Positions 49,891 to 58,831 of a stretch of 64,000 nt of DNA are shown in pieces. Made by a program: the position numbers and the translations under genes. This DNA is from Marinibacterium profundimaris (GTDB lineage Bacteria > Pseudomonadota > Alphaproteobacteria > Rhodobacterales > Rhodobacteraceae), in assembly GCF_002210095.1 (NCBI RefSeq), contig NZ_AQQR01000011.1:1-64000 (forward strand). Reading direction: 5' to 3'. Numbering within the stretch: position 1 is the first letter of the stretch; each line of letters begins with the position of its first letter. The notes beneath the pieces are model-generated. The model searched no databases. It saw nothing but the letters and a program-made list of their open reading frames with translations, and was not told the origin of the DNA.

Positions 49891-50559
49891 TCAGGCCGCG
49901 ACGGCGGCCTGCCCGAACCGCGCGATCAGCGCGGGGTCCTTCACGCCGCGCGTGCTTTCAATCCCGGTCGAGACATCGACCTGCTTCGCCCCGGTGCGCT
50001 TCAGCGCCTCGCCCAGGTTCTCGGGCGTGAGCCCCCCGGCCAGGATCCACGGCACCGGCCAGCGCCGCCCGGCCAGCAGGCGCCAGTCGAAGGCCAGACC
50101 GTTGCCCCCCGGCAGGTCGGCACCCTTCGGCGCCTTGGCATCTACCAGCAGCTGATCGGCCACCCGGCCATAGACATCCAGCGCCGCAAGGTCGTCCGGC
50201 CCCGATACGCCGACCGCCTTCATGACCGGCAGCCCGTGACGGGCCTTCAGCTCCAGCACCCGGTCCGGGCTCTCGTGGCCATGAAGCTGCAGCATGTCGA
50301 TCGGCACCGCCTTCAGCAGCGCGTCAAGCATGGCGTCATCGGCATCCACCGTCAGCGCCACCTTGCAGATCCCCTCGGGCACCCCGGCCGCCAGCGCGGC
50401 CGCGGTGTCGAAATCCACCGCCCGCGGCGATTTCGGGAAGAATACGAAACCGACATAGGCCGCCCCGGCAGCAGCCGCGGCGGCGATGTCTCCGGGCGTT
50501 TTCAGCCCGCAGAACTTGACCCGGATATCCGAAGATCCGGCCGGCAGGGACAGGTCCAT
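49891..50559 (-). CDS. trpF: Phosphoribosylanthranilate isomerase
   Basis: 222 residues, (beta/alpha)8 barrel: '[15 protein letters not shown]' (catalytic Cys), '[16 protein letters not shown]', '[13 protein letters not shown]', '[23 protein letters not shown]' (Asp), '[13 protein letters not shown]' and '[16 protein letters not shown]'. It isomerises PRA to CdRP in tryptophan synthesis. ATG 50,559 was chosen; a GTG at 50,571 overlapping the lapA stop (GTGA) is also possible and would couple the genes. Confidence 0.95.
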   Translation of the reverse strand: MDLSLPAGSSDIRVKFCGLKTPGDIAAAAAAGAAYVGFVFFPKSPRAVDFDTAAALAAGVPEGICKVALTVDADDAMLDALLKAVPIDMLQLHGHESPDRVLELKARHGLPVMKAVGVSGPDDLAALDVYGRVADQLLVDAKAPKGADLPGGNGLAFDWRLLAGRRWPVPWILAGGLTPENLGEALKRTGAKQVDVSTGIESTRGVKDPALIARFGQAAVAA

Positions 50560-50567
50560 GTCCCCGC

Positions 50568-50915
50568 TCACGCGTCCTCGAGAATGGCGAGGACCTCGTC
50601 CTTGCCCTTGTTCTTCTCTTTCTTCAGACGCTTCACCTCGCGTTCCAGCTTGCGCGCCTCGCGCGAACTGGTCGCGGCCGCCTTGCGGTGGCGGTATTCG
50701 CGAATCCATTCCCAGATGAAGCCGACCAGCACGCCGACAGCCACGCTCGCCAGGATCACCGTGAACACCGGCAGGGTCACCACGATGTTCCACCCCATGA
50801 ACTCCGCCACCGGATCGGGGTACAACGCCAGCGTCAGCGGCTCCCGATTGGCCAGCGACATCGACACCAGGACGATGGCGATGAGTGCCAGTATGGCGTA
50901 GCGAACATAGCGCAT
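50568..50915 (-). CDS. LapA-domain (DUF1049) membrane protein
   Basis: 115 residues with two membrane helices (~5-23 and ~43-66), then a Lys/Glu-rich coiled coil ('[19 protein letters not shown]'). The order N-term helix, short loop with '[12 protein letters not shown]', second helix with 'GFIWEW' is that of LapA, which helps lipopolysaccharide assembly or outer-membrane homeostasis in E. coli. The standard gene order ihfB-lapA-trpF is kept here. Confidence 0.85.
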   Translation of the reverse strand: MRYVRYAILALIAIVLVSMSLANREPLTLALYPDPVAEFMGWNIVVTLPVFTVILASVAVGVLVGFIWEWIREYRHRKAAATSSREARKLEREVKRLKKEKNKGKDEVLAILEDA

Positions 50916-50917
50916 GT

Positions 50918-51205
50918 TTATTCGACCTTTCCGTTCAGCCTGTCCCGCAAGAGCTTGCCGGTCTTGAAGAACGGGACATGTTTTTCCTCAACATGAACCG
51001 TTTCGCCAGTGCGCGGGTTGCGGCCGATGCGCGCATCCCTCTTCTTGACCGAAAAGGCACCGAAGCCACGCAATTCGACCCGGTCACCGCGCGCCATGGC
51101 ACCGGTGACCTCTTCGAAGAACGTATTCACGATGCGCTCCACGTCCCGTTGATAGAGATGCGGGTTTTCTTCGGCGATCTTCTGTATCAGTTCTGATCTG
51201 ATCAT
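50918..51205 (-). CDS. ihfB: Integration host factor beta subunit
   Basis: 95 residues. '[50 protein letters not shown]' and the arm '[17 protein letters not shown]' whose Pro inserts into the DNA minor groove, then '[15 protein letters not shown]'. It bends DNA with IhfA in replication, recombination and transcription. 2 bp before lapA, so the two form one unit. Confidence 0.97.
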   Translation of the reverse strand: MIRSELIQKIAEENPHLYQRDVERIVNTFFEEVTGAMARGDRVELRGFGAFSVKKRDARIGRNPRTGETVHVEEKHVPFFKTGKLLRDRLNGKVE

Positions 51206-51513
51206 GACGTCCTACCCTCCCCGTGCGGCAAGGTTCGATCCGAGCCTATCCGGGAACTATAGGAACTAATGCGGCGCTCGCAAACGACAAGTTATTGTCT
51301 TGGCCCAGAAAATTGGCCTGCCAGCCCCCGATTCATGCCTTGACTCGTAGCCCCCGGCTCCAACCGCCCCGGTTGCGGTCCCGGGCCGACCAACCCAAGG
51401 GAGATCACCGAATCAAAAGAACATTGCGCTCGACGGACAAAAAAGGCCCCGCACCACCGGTGCGGGACCCCTTGATCTGCAGTCTGTACGACGCTCGCAG
51501 CGCGCCGGCAGGA
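51206..51513. other. Intergenic between ihfB and rpsA
   Basis: About 308 bp with no gene. It holds the rpsA terminator (51,439-51,469, minus strand) and, on the ihfB side, its promoter. A region of lower GC near 51,240-51,300 may contain the -10/-35 boxes of ihfB. Confidence 0.5.
51439..51469 (-). terminator. Rho-independent terminator of rpsA
   Basis: On the minus strand GGTCCCGCACC-GGT-GGTGCGGGGCC (one G-T pair) followed by six T. Stem of 11 bp, about 45 bp after the rpsA stop. Confidence 0.9.
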
Positions 51514-53196
51514 TTACTCGTCGTCGCCCTTGAGCGCGGCGCCCAGGATGTCGCCCAGCGACGCACCCGAGTCCGAGGACCCGTACTGCTGCACGGCTTC
51601 CTTCTCTTCGGCGATCTCGCGTGCCTTGATCGACAGGCCCAGACGGCGGGTCTTGTTGTCGATGTTGGTGACGCGCACGTCGATGTGGTCACCGACCGAG
51701 AACCGCTCGGGGCGCTGCTCGGAGCGATCACGCGACAGGTCGGAGCGACGGATGAAGGACTTCATGCCCTCGTAGGTCACTTCGATGCCGCCGTCCTCGA
51801 TGGCCGTCACTTCGACGGTCACGATCGAGCCACGCTTCACGGCGCCGGTCGCATCGGCGAACTTGTCGCCGCCCACGGCCTTGATCGACAGCGAAATCCG
51901 CTCTTTCTCCACGTCCACTTCGGAGACAACGGCCTTGACCACGTCGCCCTTGCGGTAGTTCTGGATCGCGTCTTCGCCACGCTCGTCCCACGACAGGTCC
52001 GAGAGGTGAACCATGCCGTCGATGTCGCCCGGCAGACCGACGAACAGACCGAATTCGGTGATGTTCTTGACCTCGCCCTCGACCTCGGTGCCCTCGGGAT
52101 GCGTCTCGGCAAAGACTTCCCACGGGTTGCGCATGGTCTGCTTCAGGCCCAGCGACACGCGGCGCTTGGCACCGTCGATTTCCAGGACCATGACGTCCAC
52201 CTCCTGCGAGGTCGACACGATCTTGCCCGGATGGACGTTCTTCTTCGTCCAGGACATCTCGGAGACGTGCACGAGGCCTTCGACACCCGGCTCCAGTTCC
52301 ACGAATGCACCGTAATCGGTGATGTTCGTGACACGGCCCTTGTGGACCGAGGCCAGCGGGTACTTGACCGCCACCAGATCCCACGGGTCTTCCTGCAGCT
52401 GCTTCATGCCCAGGGAGATACGGTGGGTTTCCTTGTTGATCTTGATGACCTGGACCTTGACGGTCTCGCCGATCGACAGGATCTCGGAGGGGTGGTTCAC
52501 ACGGCGCCATGCCATGTCGGTGACGTGCAGCAGGCCGTCCACACCGCCCAGGTCGACGAATGCGCCGTACTCGGTGATGTTCTTGACCACACCGTCAACG
52601 GTGTCACCCTCTTTCAGGCGGCCGATGACCTCGGCGCGCTGCTCGGCACGCGATTCTTCCAGGATGGCGCGGCGCGACACAACGATGTTGCCCCGGCGGC
52701 GGTCCATTTTCAGGATCTGGAACGGCTGCTTGAGGCCCATCAGCGGGCCGGCGTCGCGCACGGGCCGCACGTCAACCTGGGAGCCGGGCAGGAAGGCCAC
52801 GGCGCCGCCAAGATCGACGGTGAAGCCACCCTTGACGCGGTTGAAGATCGCACCTTCGACGCGCTGGTCGTCGGCATATGCTTTTTCGAGGCGGTCCCAG
52901 GCTTCCTCGCGGCGGGCCATCTCGCGCGAGATGACGGCTTCGCCACGGGCGTTCTCGGCGGCGCGAAGATAGACTTCGACCTCGTCGCCCACGCCGATAT
53001 CGGCGGATTCACCGGGGTTTGCGAATTCTTTCAGATCGACGCGGCCTTCCATCTTGTAGCCGACATCGATGATGGCCTGGCCTGCCTCGACGGCGATGAC
53101 CTTGCCCTTGACGACAGTGCCCTCATCGGGCGTGTCCATTTCGAAGCTTTCGTTAAGGAGGGCTTCGAATTCCTCCATGGATGCGCTTTGAGCCAT
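51514..53196 (-). CDS. rpsA: Ribosomal protein bS1
   Basis: 560 residues with six S1 (OB-fold) repeats, the normal layout. Repeat markers: 'VVKGKVIAVEAGQAIIDVGYKMEGRVDLKEF', 'VEGAIFNRVKGGFTVDLGGAVAFLPGSQVD', 'VDGVVKNITEYGAFVDLGGVDGLLHVTDM', 'HKGRVTNITDYGAFVELEPGVEGLVHVSEM', 'VEGEVKNITEFGLFVGLPGDIDGMVHLSDL', and a sixth. It binds mRNA on the small subunit. Acidic N-terminus and a start 'MAQSASMEEFE' are typical. A strong terminator follows. Confidence 0.98.
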   Translation of the reverse strand: MAQSASMEEFEALLNESFEMDTPDEGTVVKGKVIAVEAGQAIIDVGYKMEGRVDLKEFANPGESADIGVGDEVEVYLRAAENARGEAVISREMARREEAWDRLEKAYADDQRVEGAIFNRVKGGFTVDLGGAVAFLPGSQVDVRPVRDAGPLMGLKQPFQILKMDRRRGNIVVSRRAILEESRAEQRAEVIGRLKEGDTVDGVVKNITEYGAFVDLGGVDGLLHVTDMAWRRVNHPSEILSIGETVKVQVIKINKETHRISLGMKQLQEDPWDLVAVKYPLASVHKGRVTNITDYGAFVELEPGVEGLVHVSEMSWTKKNVHPGKIVSTSQEVDVMVLEIDGAKRRVSLGLKQTMRNPWEVFAETHPEGTEVEGEVKNITEFGLFVGLPGDIDGMVHLSDLSWDERGEDAIQNYRKGDVVKAVVSEVDVEKERISLSIKAVGGDKFADATGAVKRGSIVTVEVTAIEDGGIEVTYEGMKSFIRRSDLSRDRSEQRPERFSVGDHIDVRVTNIDNKTRRLGLSIKAREIAEEKEAVQQYGSSDSGASLGDILGAALKGDDE

Positions 53197-53606
53197 ACGG
53201 GTCTCGGTTTCCTTTTAAGCGTTATACTGGCCGCGCGGTTGTCTCCGCCGGTCTATGGATTGGGAGAAGATGCGCAAAACAAAGAGGGCCGGGAATGTCC
53301 GACCCTGCTCGCCTCTTGTCTTGCGGTGATTTCACCTTCTGGCCGCGCGTATTAGTGCGTTTGAGGCCGAAAGGCAAGGCAAAAGCCCCCGGGGCCGGCT
53401 CTGGCATCCACTCTCACCGGTCCGGCCCACAGCTGTCCCGGGCCGCCTCCGGACCGAACGGCGCCTCCGGCTTTCCTGAACCAAGCAGGCCCGGCTTTGC
53501 GGACCGGGCCTGCATCGGGGGCGTTTCTTGACAGATCGTTAATCCGCCGCTGTAACCCATTGGAATCCCTGGGGCGCCCAAGTGTCCCACGCGTGGGACA
53601 CCCGGC
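53197..53606. other. Upstream region of rpsA with a repeat
   Basis: About 410 bp, no gene. The part next to 53,196 must contain the rpsA promoter and leader. A perfect 10-bp stem GCAGGCCCGG/CCGGGCCTGC (53,485-53,494 with 53,504-53,513) lies in the middle. Copy 2 of the dispersed palindromic repeat (53,538-53,606) lies at the aldo/keto reductase end. Confidence 0.6.
53538..53606. repeat. Dispersed intergenic repeat with 20-bp palindrome, copy 2
   Basis: CTGTAACCCATTG (53,550 on) and GTGTCCCACGCGTGGGACAC (53,582-53,601), ending 5 bp from the stop of the aldo/keto reductase gene. Same order and spacing class as 37,101-37,172 next to the stop of ychF. Confidence 0.8.
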
Positions 53607-54605
53607 TCAGCAAAAGCGTTCCGGACCCACCCAGGCGGCCGCGTGATAGCGGTCGCCATGGGCCCAGCCCACCGGCAGGATCTGCTCGATCCGGGCCAGA
53701 TCGCTGTCCGACAGCGTCAGCTCCCCGCCCGAGACGCATTCCCTCAGGTGCTGAACCGACCGCGTGCCCGGGATCGGGATGACATGGTCGCCCCGGCTCA
53801 GCAGCCAGGCATTGGCCAGCGCCGCGGCACTTGTCCCCATCTCTGCGGCCAGCGCCCGGAAGGCATCGGTCAGGCGCAGGTTCTCGGCCAGGTTCGGATC
53901 GGTGAAGCGCGGGTTCGCGGCAAGGAACGGCAGGTCCCCGATCCGCTCGCGCGGGATCGGATTGTCCGTCAGAAGCGACCGCCCCACCGGCGAGAAGGCG
54001 ACGAAGGCCACGCCCAGCTCGGCGCAGGTCTGCACCAGCCCCAGTTCCGGCGCGCGGGTGGACAGCGAATATTCCGACTGCACCGCCGCCACCGGAAAGG
54101 CCGTCATCGCGCGGCGCAGGGTCGAGGGCGCGACCTCGGACAGACCGATGGCCTTCGCCTTGCCCTTCTCGACCATCTTGCCAAGGTTCGCCGCCGTCTC
54201 CTCGGGCGTGAACTTCGGATCGCGGCGGTGGGCGTAGAAGATGTCGACACAGTCGATCCCCATCCGCTCCAGCGACTTGTCCAGCTCGGCCTCGAGATGC
54301 TCGGCCGAATTGTCCAGGATCCGGTTGCCGTCGGCATCGGTGGTGAAGGTCGCCTTGGTCGCGATCACGAATTCGTCGCGCGCGCCAGGGTTGGCCTTCA
54401 GGTAGGAGCCGATCGCGCGTTCCGATTTGCCCATGCCATAGACATTGGCCGTGTCCAGATGCGTCACGCCCCAGTCTCGGCAGGCGTCCAGGATCGCGTG
54501 GCTCTCGGTTTCGTTGGTGGGGCCGTACATATCCGAAAACGACATCGCCCCGTATCCGATCGCCCCGACCTCCGGCCCGTTCGCCCCCAGTTTGCGCGTG
54601 TCCAT
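53607..54605 (-). CDS. Aldo/keto reductase
   Basis: 332 residues. Typical AKR13-like text: 'VGAIGYGAMSFSDMYGP', 'VTHLDTANVYGMGKSERAIGSYL', catalytic Asp-Tyr-Lys-His: D51/Y56 region, K in 'VIATKATF', His in 'FYAHRRDP'. NADPH site: 'PIPGTRSVQHLRECV'. It reduces an aldehyde or ketone with NADPH; the substrate is unknown. It lies 12 bp downstream of cmk, on the same strand, so it may be read through from there. Confidence 0.9.
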   Translation of the reverse strand: MDTRKLGANGPEVGAIGYGAMSFSDMYGPTNETESHAILDACRDWGVTHLDTANVYGMGKSERAIGSYLKANPGARDEFVIATKATFTTDADGNRILDNSAEHLEAELDKSLERMGIDCVDIFYAHRRDPKFTPEETAANLGKMVEKGKAKAIGLSEVAPSTLRRAMTAFPVAAVQSEYSLSTRAPELGLVQTCAELGVAFVAFSPVGRSLLTDNPIPRERIGDLPFLAANPRFTDPNLAENLRLTDAFRALAAEMGTSAAALANAWLLSRGDHVIPIPGTRSVQHLRECVSGGELTLSDSDLARIEQILPVGWAHGDRYHAAAWVGPERFC

Positions 54606-54617
54606 GCCCCGTCCTTC

Positions 54618-55253
54618 CTAAGTCTTCAGCCGCTCCGCCACCGCGCGGGTGGCCGCCGCGACCGCATCGTCGATGCTCATTTCCGTGGTATCGAGCCGCA
54701 GCGCCCCCTCGGCCTGGCGCAAGGGTGCATCCGACCGGTTCATGTCGCGCTCGTCCCGGGCCTCGATATCAGCCAACACGGTCTCGTACGAGATCTCGGG
54801 ATCCCTGGCGGCCAATTCCCTGTACCTTCGGGTGGCGCGTGCCTCGGCAGAGGCAGTCACGAAGATTTTCACCTCGGCCTGCGGGCAGATCACCGTGCCG
54901 ATGTCGCGCCCGTCCAGAACCGCGCCGCCCAGCCGGCGGGAAAAGGCGGTCTGGAAATCGCGCAACGCGTCGCGCACCGCCGGCAGCGCCGCCGCCTTCG
55001 AAGCCGCCTGCCCCGCCTCGGAGGTCCGCAGCGCCGGGTCGTCCAGAACCCCGGCCTCCAGCGTCTCGGCCGCCTCGACCGGGTCCATGCCCTCGTTCAT
55101 GCGCGCGCCGACCGCGCGGTAGAGCAGGCCGGTGTCGAGATATTCGAACCCGAATGTCGCCGCGAGCGCCCGGCCGATGGTGCCCTTGCCCGAGGCCGCC
55201 GGCCCGTCGAGCGCCACGGTAAACGGGCCGGTGAACGTGGTCTCGTCGCTCAC
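54618..55253 (-). CDS. cmk: Cytidylate kinase
   Basis: 211 residues. P-loop '[18 protein letters not shown]', '[11 protein letters not shown]', '[33 protein letters not shown]' and '[23 protein letters not shown]'. It phosphorylates CMP/dCMP. The start is a GTG at 55,253 overlapping the aroA stop by 4 bp (GTGA), so translation is coupled. Order aroA-cmk-rpsA is conserved in Alphaproteobacteria; here the AKR gene sits between cmk and rpsA. Confidence 0.97.
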   Translation of the reverse strand: MSDETTFTGPFTVALDGPAASGKGTIGRALAATFGFEYLDTGLLYRAVGARMNEGMDPVEAAETLEAGVLDDPALRTSEAGQAASKAAALPAVRDALRDFQTAFSRRLGGAVLDGRDIGTVICPQAEVKIFVTASAEARATRRYRELAARDPEISYETVLADIEARDERDMNRSDAPLRQAEGALRLDTTEMSIDDAVAAATRAVAERLKT

Positions 55254-56623
55254 GCCGCGACCTCTTCGGTCCGACGCAGATCGGCGCCAAGGCCGGACAT
55301 CAGCGGCTCGAAGATCGGGAAGGAGGTCGCAATGGGCCCGCCGTCATCGACCGACACGGGCTGGTCGGCGGCCATGCCGAGGATCAGGAAGGACATGGCG
55401 ATGCGGTGGTCCAGGTGGCTGGCGCAGGTCACGCCCCCCGTCACGCCGCCCTCATTGCCGCGTTTCGGAGAGCCGGTGACGGTCCACCAGTCCGGGCCGT
55501 CCTCGACCGTGACGCCGGCGGCACGGAGCCCGGTGGCCATGGCCTCGATCCGGTCGCTTTCCTTGACCCGCAGTTCCTTGACGCCCTTCATCACCGTCTG
55601 CCCTTCGGCGAAGGCGGCGACGACCGACAGGATCGGGTATTCGTCGATCATGCTCGCCGCGCGCTCCGGCGGCACGGCGATCCCCTTCATCTCGGGGGAA
55701 TATCTTGCGCGCAGGTCGGCGACGGGCTCGCCCCCTTCCTCGCGCATGTTCTCGAAGGTCAGGTCGGCACCCATCTCCTGCAGGGTATAGAACAGCCCCG
55801 CCCGCGTCGGGTTCAGCCCGATGCCCGGCACCAGCACGTCCGAGCCCGGCACGATCAGCGCGGCGCAGACCGGGAAGGCGGCGCTGGAGGGATCGCGCGG
55901 CACGGTAATGTCCTGCGGCTTCAGCTCGGGCTGGCCGGTCAGGGTGATGACGCGGCCTTCATCGGTCTCGTCGGTGGTGATCTCGGCGCCGAAGCCTTCC
56001 AGCATCCGCTCGGTATGGTCGCGGGTGGCCTCCTTCTCGATCACGACGGTCTGGCCGGGGGCGTTGAGCCCGGCCAGCAGCACGGCGGATTTCACCTGCG
56101 CCGAAGGCACCGGCGTGGTGTAGCGCACCGGCACCGGGTCGGCGGCACCGACAAGGGTCAGCGGCAGGCGCCCGCCGGAGCGGCCATGCGACGCGGCGCC
56201 GAACAGCGCCAGCGGATCGGTGATCCGCGCCATGGGCCGCTTGTTGAGCGAGGCATCGCCGGTGAAGGTCGCCGCGATCGGCGAGGTTGCCATGGCGCCC
56301 ATGATCAGCCGCACGCCGGTGCCGGAATTGCCGCAGTCGATCACCTGGTCGGGCTCGGCGAAACCGCCGACGCCCACGCCCTGCACCGTCCAGGCGCCGG
56401 GGCCGTCGTTGATGACCGTGGCCCCGAAGGCGCGCATCGCCTTGGCGGTGTCCAGCACGTCCTGCCCTTCGAGCAGGCCGGTGATGCGGGTTTCGCCCAC
56501 GCTGAGCGCGCCGAGGATCAGCGCACGGTGCGAGATCGACTTGTCGCCCGGCACCTCGGCCTCGCCTGTCAGCGCGCCGCAGGGATGCGAGGTCATCGGG
56601 ATCGTGGGGCCATGTGCGGACAT
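55250..56623 (-). CDS. aroA: EPSP synthase (3-phosphoshikimate 1-carboxyvinyltransferase)
   Basis: 457 residues. '[21 protein letters not shown]' (substrate Lys/Ser), '[16 protein letters not shown]', '[10 protein letters not shown]', '[19 protein letters not shown]', '[15 protein letters not shown]', '[12 protein letters not shown]', '[14 protein letters not shown]'. It makes EPSP in the shikimate pathway. The alanine in '[14 protein letters not shown]' fits the class II-like alphaproteobacterial enzymes. Of two in-frame ATGs, that at 56,623 has AGGAG at proper distance; the one at 56,629 overlaps it. Confidence 0.96.
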   Translation of the reverse strand: MSAHGPTIPMTSHPCGALTGEAEVPGDKSISHRALILGALSVGETRITGLLEGQDVLDTAKAMRAFGATVINDGPGAWTVQGVGVGGFAEPDQVIDCGNSGTGVRLIMGAMATSPIAATFTGDASLNKRPMARITDPLALFGAASHGRSGGRLPLTLVGAADPVPVRYTTPVPSAQVKSAVLLAGLNAPGQTVVIEKEATRDHTERMLEGFGAEITTDETDEGRVITLTGQPELKPQDITVPRDPSSAAFPVCAALIVPGSDVLVPGIGLNPTRAGLFYTLQEMGADLTFENMREEGGEPVADLRARYSPEMKGIAVPPERAASMIDEYPILSVVAAFAEGQTVMKGVKELRVKESDRIEAMATGLRAAGVTVEDGPDWWTVTGSPKRGNEGGVTGGVTCASHLDHRIAMSFLILGMAADQPVSVDDGGPIATSFPIFEPLMSGLGADLRRTEEVAA

Positions 56624-56727
56624 GCGCATCTCCTTGGACTTACGTGCGGTCCCGCGATTAACGCATCGGGGCCGTTAGCGTCCAGAGACAAAGGGCGCCG
56701 CACCGGATGGGCGGCGCCGGGCCGCGC

Positions 56728-57855
56728 TTAGCCGGGCCGGCCGGTCAGCCAACGCAGCGGGTTCGTCTCGGCGATCTGGCGAAAGATCTCCTCTCCCAGC
56801 TCGTTGCGCAGACGGAAGCAGACGGCGCGCTCCGACAGCACCTCCTGCCGCGTCATGTAGTAATCCGAGCCGAAAAGCACATGGGCGCGCAGCCGGTCGG
56901 CTCCCTCGCCTTCGGAGGTCAGGAAGTGCCTGAGGAAGGGAATGTTCTCTTCGAAATCGAAGAGCGTGTAGGAGATGTCGGTATAAAGGTTGGGGTAGTC
57001 GCCGCTTTCGATCATCCAGCGGATCTGGTTGAACCAGTTTCGGTCGCGCCGATGCTCGTCCGCCGGCGGCCTCGGGTTTTCCGGGTTCACATAGGCATGC
57101 CAATCGCGCGAGCCGCCGAAATGCGCGAGGCAGACCTTCAGATCGGGGAAGGCCTTCAGCACCGGATCGAACGCATGTGGTTCGGTATACCGGTCGGCCC
57201 AGAAGGCGTTCAGGGGCTTGGGCGTGCCGGGATCGGCCGGATCATAGCGCGTCCGGCCCTGCACGCCCCCGCGCGAGCAATGGGACATGATCGGCAGCCC
57301 CTCGGCCTCGGCCCTGGGATAGACATGCTCCATCAGCGCAGGATGGTCGGGCGGAAAGCCCAACCGGGGGTAGATCTTGATCCCCTTGAAATGCAGCTTG
57401 TTGAGCGCGCGCCAAAGCTCTTGTGCCTGCGGATCTGCCCGGGGATCAATCGTGGCGAAGGGGATGACCTTCCGGCCCAGCGTCTCGTCCGCGGCCAGGC
57501 GCGCGAGTTCGTCGTGCTGGTCCCTGAGGGGAACGGGCACCGCGCCATGGCCGATCTGGCTAAGATCCATCGGCAGGACGACAAAGCGCGTCCGGTCGGG
57601 GGAATGGCGACAGAGGTTTTCCAGGATGCTCTTCTGCGTGGGCATCTCGGTTTCCGCGTGGAACCGGCGCAGGCGAAGTATCTGCTCGGCGGCATCGGGA
57701 AAGCCCAGGACCCGCACCAGCCAGGCGATCGGGCCGGCCAGCCCGGGGAAGCGCTTGACCGGGGCGACGAGGCGGCTGGGATAATGTTGGGGCGTATGCG
57801 TCCTGTTGAACAGGTGCACATGGCAATTGACGATCTCGATCGGTTTCTCGGCCAT
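56728..57855 (-). CDS. Amidohydrolase-family protein (metal-dependent)
   Basis: 375 residues. N-terminal 'IVNCHVHLFNRTHTPQHYPSR' (HxH metal site), 'LHFKGIKIYPRLGFPPDHPAL', 'GLPIMSHCSRGG' (His), 'VCLAHFGGSRDWH' (His) and 'HVLFGSDYYMTRQE' (Asp). These are the ligands of Amidohydrolase_2 enzymes, which cleave or decarboxylate small acids. It is transcribed towards aroA from a promoter near 57,856. Substrate unknown. Confidence 0.85.
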   Translation of the reverse strand: MAEKPIEIVNCHVHLFNRTHTPQHYPSRLVAPVKRFPGLAGPIAWLVRVLGFPDAAEQILRLRRFHAETEMPTQKSILENLCRHSPDRTRFVVLPMDLSQIGHGAVPVPLRDQHDELARLAADETLGRKVIPFATIDPRADPQAQELWRALNKLHFKGIKIYPRLGFPPDHPALMEHVYPRAEAEGLPIMSHCSRGGVQGRTRYDPADPGTPKPLNAFWADRYTEPHAFDPVLKAFPDLKVCLAHFGGSRDWHAYVNPENPRPPADEHRRDRNWFNQIRWMIESGDYPNLYTDISYTLFDFEENIPFLRHFLTSEGEGADRLRAHVLFGSDYYMTRQEVLSERAVCFRLRNELGEEIFRQIAETNPLRWLTGRPG

Positions 57856-57896
57856 GACTGCCCCCCGTGAATCACTCCCGGGAGAGTATAGCAGCC

Positions 57897-58598
57897 TCAG
57901 CCGTCGCGAATGAACGTCAGGTAATGCGGCACGCGGCCCTCCCGCAGGGCCTTCTGTTCGTAGCGGGTCGAGATCCAGTCGTCCCAGGGGTCGCGCCAGT
58001 CGGCGGGGCGCTCGGCGGTCCAGGTAAAGCCGGCCTTCGGCACCTCCTCCAGCGTCTGGCGGACGTAGTCGGGGATGTCGGTCGCGACACGGAACACCGC
58101 GCCGGGTTTCATCACCCGGGCCAGCGGCTCCAGGTGTTCGGGCGTCACGAAACGGCGGCGGTGATGGCGTTTCTTGGGCCAGGGATCGGGATACAGCAGG
58201 AAGGCCCGCGAGATCGAGGCCGGGGCCAGCACGTCCATCAGGTCGCGCGCGTCGCCGGGATGCACGGCGAGGTTCTCGACGCCCGCCCGCCGGATCTTGC
58301 CCAGCAGCATGGCCACACCGTTGATGTAGGGCTCGGCCCCGATGATCCCGACATCCGGGTTCGAGGCCGCCTGGTGCACGAGATGCTCGCCCCCGCCAAA
58401 ACCGACCTCCAGCCACACCGGCTTGCCCCCGAAAAGCGTGTCGAGGTCGAGCGGCCTGCGCTCGGGGTTGTCGTCCCAGTCGACCGGGCCGGGCGACAGC
58501 TGGCCCAGATCCTCGTCGAGATAGGTCTTCTGGCTTTTCTTCAGGCTCTTGCCCTTGAGGCGGCCGTAGAAGTTGCGGTGGGGGCGTTCGGTGCTCAT
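57897..58598 (-). CDS. trmB: tRNA (guanine-N7)-methyltransferase
   Basis: 233 residues from ATG 58,598. The SAM-binding loop is 'VWLEVGFGGGEHLVHQAA', followed by 'IGAEPYINGVAMLLGKI' and the TrmB signature 'FLLYPDPWPKKRHHRRRFV'. End: 'WDDWISTRYEQKALREGRVPHYLTF'. It methylates G46 of tRNA. Classical neighbour of metK in Alphaproteobacteria, here separated by cls and the EEP gene. Confidence 0.97.
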   Translation of the reverse strand: MSTERPHRNFYGRLKGKSLKKSQKTYLDEDLGQLSPGPVDWDDNPERRPLDLDTLFGGKPVWLEVGFGGGEHLVHQAASNPDVGIIGAEPYINGVAMLLGKIRRAGVENLAVHPGDARDLMDVLAPASISRAFLLYPDPWPKKRHHRRRFVTPEHLEPLARVMKPGAVFRVATDIPDYVRQTLEEVPKAGFTWTAERPADWRDPWDDWISTRYEQKALREGRVPHYLTFIRDG

Positions 58599-58831
58599 GG
58601 GCTGGGCGTTTAGCGCGCGGCGCGGGGCGCGGCAACACTTCGGCGCGGGCGGGGCGGCGATTGCCGGGCGCGGTGCGGGCCGTCGGGGGCCGTCGGGGGC
58701 CGGGTTTTGCAGGGGCAATGCGGCACTGACGGGACACGGTCACCGAAAAGCCCCGCAATTGCCGCCTCCCGGGGCGGGACAAAGCGCGCGGGATGCGGTT
58801 TTATGGCGCCGCACCACCGGAGAGCCCCTAC

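Noticed and set aside
53485-53513. GC-rich 10-bp stem as terminator of the aldo/keto reductase gene
   Set aside because: No T-run on either side, and it lies ~95 bp beyond the stop; kept only as a hairpin in the gap description.
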